A DNA stretch of 8,924 bases from Promethearchaeota archaeon. GTDB taxonomy: Archaea; Asgardarchaeota; Lokiarchaeia; Sigynarchaeales; SOKP01. Below, piece by piece: positions 7,114 to 8,924 of this stretch. The stretch covers positions 1 to 8,924 of the forward strand of contig JAGXOB010000073.1 of NCBI GenBank assembly GCA_019894735.1, read 5' to 3'. Every line of letters starts with the position of its first letter. Position 1 is the first letter of the stretch. Below the pieces are notes generated by a model, which did no database searches, was not told where the DNA came from, and saw nothing but the letters and a program-made list of their open reading frames with translations. The position numbers were made by a program, and so were the translations under genes.

Positions 7114-7374
7114 AATTTCCATCGAAATAATTACAGATTTTAATATTTCATGATTTACTAAAATTAAACGATACGAAAGAATGAAGTAGGCGTTAAGCTG
7201 TTTAAGAGGAATTTGTAAACTTAAGTCATAAATTCACGGAAAGAAATAAAAGAACGAGTTCCTTAGTCGTATTTTATATAATTAAATTTAAATTGGATTA
7301 TCCCCTTTCTTATATAACTTAGTTGTATTGAATTTTACTATATCTTTAAAATTGATCGTCTGTAAGGTTTTATC
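7114..7374 (+). promoter_or_regulatory. 261-bp gap between GT2 paralogues, with a candidate promoter
   Basis: No open frame of note and no tRNA-like or strong hairpin structure is visible; a weak ACGA/TCGT stem lies near 7254-7270. A TATA-like CTTATATAA (7309-7317), preceded by a short pyrimidine run, would place a start near 7340, giving a leader of about 35 nt. A second TATA-like TTTTATATAA lies at 7272-7281. AAGGT (7364-7368), 6 nt before the TTG start, is a weak SD for the next gene. The second glycosyltransferase therefore probably has its own promoter. Confidence 0.3.
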
Positions 7375-8241
7375 TTGAAGCTTTTAAATCCAATAAAATC
7401 AGATACTGCTTCAATGAATAAGAATGTTATTAAAAATCCCACAACTGTTTCAGATTATCAAGACTTGTATAAATTTTTAAAATCTTTTAAAAAAAATGAA
7501 AATTCAATTGTACTTTCAGTTATTTTACCTATGTATAACGAAGAAAATACCATTCGGTCAATTTTAGAAAAGCTTCCTAAAAATGAATTAATTGAGGTTA
7601 TTATTGTTGATGATTTTTCTTCCGATAATAGCCTTAAAGAAATTAAAAAAGTAAAGCATCATGATGAGTTTAAAATAATTCACCATTTAGAAAATAGAGG
7701 ATATGGGAGCGCAATCCTTACAGGAATGCGGTACGCAACTGGAGATGTAATTGTAAGCATGGACACCGATGGACAGCACAGCTCAGATGACATATTTAGT
7801 CTAATAAAGCCTATTCTTGACGGAAAAGCAGATTATACAATTGGTTCAAGATATTTAGGTAGTTATCATTACAGATTACCTTTATCTACTAGACTTGGCG
7901 AAATAATTGTTGAAAAATTTTATCAAGTCTTTTTTGGAATTAAAATCAAGAATAACCAAAATGGGTTTCGTGCTTTCAATAAAGATCTTATACCCATCTT
8001 TAGTAAAGCTAAATTTCTAGGCTTTGCATTTTGTACTGAACAAATTCTTCAAGCTAAATTATCAGAACATAGAGTTTTAGAAAGCCCAATCAAGGTATAC
8101 GACCGCGAATATGGTTATTCAAAAATTAATTTACGAACATTAACTCTCGATATTTTTGCTTGCCTTCTTATTTATTATCTTAGAAAATTTAAGTTGAATA
8201 TATTAAGAAAAAGAAAAACAATAAAGGGTTTTCTATGGTGA
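7375..8241 (+). CDS. GT2 family glycosyltransferase, DPM/DPG-synthase-like (paralogue 2)
   Basis: 288 residues, colinear with the preceding glycosyltransferase from residue 45 to about 276 and clearly its paralogue by eye (shared ADYTIGSRYLGSY and NNQNGFRAFN blocks; many conservative changes elsewhere). Key residues are kept: LSVILPMYNEE (47-57), VDDFSSD (78-84), DxD as Asp130-Thr-Asp132 in MDTDGQHS, and GSRYLGS (157-163). The role is probably again sugar transfer to a polyprenyl phosphate, perhaps with a different donor. A hydrophobic, basic C-terminal stretch (from about 255) may bind the membrane; the long tail of paralogue 1 is missing. TTG at 7375 is the first possible codon after an in-frame TAA at 7363-7365. 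An ATG at 7414 (residue 14) is the alternative start but has no SD. Confidence 0.88.
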   Translation: MKLLNPIKSDTASMNKNVIKNPTTVSDYQDLYKFLKSFKKNENSIVLSVILPMYNEENTIRSILEKLPKNELIEVIIVDDFSSDNSLKEIKKVKHHDEFKIIHHLENRGYGSAILTGMRYATGDVIVSMDTDGQHSSDDIFSLIKPILDGKADYTIGSRYLGSYHYRLPLSTRLGEIIVEKFYQVFFGIKIKNNQNGFRAFNKDLIPIFSKAKFLGFAFCTEQILQAKLSEHRVLESPIKVYDREYGYSKINLRTLTLDIFACLLIYYLRKFKLNILRKRKTIKGFLW

Positions 8242-8312
8242 TCGTTTAGAGCAAAGTTTTGTAGAAAAACCGAACAAATCAAAAATAAATAAGATAATTC
8301 TTTAAAGTTAAT

Positions 8313-8924
8313 ATGAAAAAAATTATTACTTGTATCGGGATTAGACCAGATATTATCCGTCTTTCACAAATTATCAAAAAATTAGATACTTATTTTAAGA
8401 ATATAATCGTTGACAGCGGTCAACATTACGATTATAATTTAAATAAAATTTTCTATGAGCAATTAGAAGTAAGACCTCCCGATTACAATCTAGATGTAAA
8501 AAGTGGAACTCATGCGACACAAGTAGCTAAATTAATGATAGAATTTGAAAAAGTTTTGTTAAAGGAAGGTCCTGACTTTGTAATCGTTTTAGGAGACAAC
8601 AATAGTAGTTTAGGATTTTCTTTAGCAACCTCAAAATTAAATGTACCATTAATCCACATAGAAGCAGGAATGAGAAGTAAAAACTGGATAATGCCAGAGG
8701 AAAAAAACAGAGTTGTTATTGATCATCTAGCTGATATGAATTTTTGTTACCTACCTGAACACAGGGAGAATTTAATAAAGGAAGGAATAAATCCTCGTAG
8801 GTGCTGGGTTGTTGGCAATCCTATAATCGATGTAGTTAATGCTGTAGAAACTTCATTTCAACAAGAATCACCATTTTACTTAGTTACCTGTCATCGAGCA
8901 GAAAATATTGAAATTAAAGAAAAC
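8313..8924 (+). CDS. UDP-N-acetylglucosamine 2-epimerase family protein (3' end outside window)
   Basis: The first 204 codons of a gene that in this family usually has 350-390. Visible family blocks: GIRP near the N-terminus (9-12; usual form GTRP), SGQHYD (35-40), LGDNNSS (93-99), IEAGMRS (116-122), MPEEKNR (127-133) and CHRAEN (193-198). Asp95, Glu117 and Glu129/130 sit where the catalytic acids of the E. coli non-hydrolysing enzyme WecB lie, and His194 matches its conserved His. The reaction would be UDP-GlcNAc to UDP-ManNAc, or a related step on a UDP-diacetamido-uronic acid, as in WbpI-like enzymes whose PEE-NR-DH-AD spacing it resembles. Cytosolic; 71 bp after the second glycosyltransferase on the same strand, possibly cotranscribed. 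ATG at 8313 has no SD. The unusual GDNN replaces the common GDT. Confidence 0.88.
   Translation, partial: MKKIITCIGIRPDIIRLSQIIKKLDTYFKNIIVDSGQHYDYNLNKIFYEQLEVRPPDYNLDVKSGTHATQVAKLMIEFEKVLLKEGPDFVIVLGDNNSSLGFSLATSKLNVPLIHIEAGMRSKNWIMPEEKNRVVIDHLADMNFCYLPEHRENLIKEGINPRRCWVVGNPIIDVVNAVETSFQQESPFYLVTCHRAENIEIKEN

Noticed and set aside
7114..7374. Possible non-coding RNA between the glycosyltransferases
   Set aside because: Only 4-5 bp stems are visible and no tRNA, riboswitch or box C/D pattern could be made out; AT-rich spacer with promoter words explains it.

Overview
The window looks like part of an AT-rich Asgard archaeal chromosome (Lokiarchaeia or a relative). This rests on four things. 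A small Ras/Arf-type GTPase is fused to a longin-like N-terminal domain, and a roadblock/LC7 protein is encoded just upstream of it. There is also an archaeal-type UPF0280 gene. The promoters look like TATA boxes with short or no leaders. Finally, the sugar-transfer enzymes are of the type that works with dolichol phosphate. The lineage is an inference, because no rRNA or ribosomal marker lies in the window.

Left part (1-1780, minus strand): a two-gene operon. The roadblock/LC7 protein comes first, followed 53 bp later by a multidomain GTPase. The GTPase has a longin-like domain, a complete G domain (P-loop, DxxGQ, NKxD), a short helical region, and a proline/charge-rich tail made of at least seven nearly identical 21-bp repeats. 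The tail leaves the window at base 1. This gene has no ATG, GTG or TTG where its first domain should begin; the best-supported start is an ATA preceded by a Shine-Dalgarno-like GGTGAT.

Middle (1781-2652, plus strand): a UPF0280 (ApbE superfamily) gene, divergent from the roadblock gene across an 83-bp gap that holds a near-symmetric TATA element. It meets the next gene tail to tail with an 8-bp overlap.

Right part (2645-8924): a surface-glycan or protein-glycosylation locus. It contains a large multi-spanning GT-C-like membrane protein (minus strand) and, divergently on the plus strand, a UDP-glucuronate/UDP-glucose 4-epimerase-like SDR enzyme, two tandem paralogous DPM/DPG-synthase-like GT2 glycosyltransferases (both starting with TTG), and the first 204 codons of a UDP-GlcNAc 2-epimerase family gene cut by the window end. 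A plausible scheme is that the two epimerases make nucleotide sugars, the GT2 enzymes load sugars onto a polyprenyl/dolichol phosphate at the cytoplasmic face, and the GT-C protein uses the lipid-linked sugar on the outer face. Every gap between genes is shorter than 300 bp, and I see no RNA gene, insertion sequence or CRISPR array.
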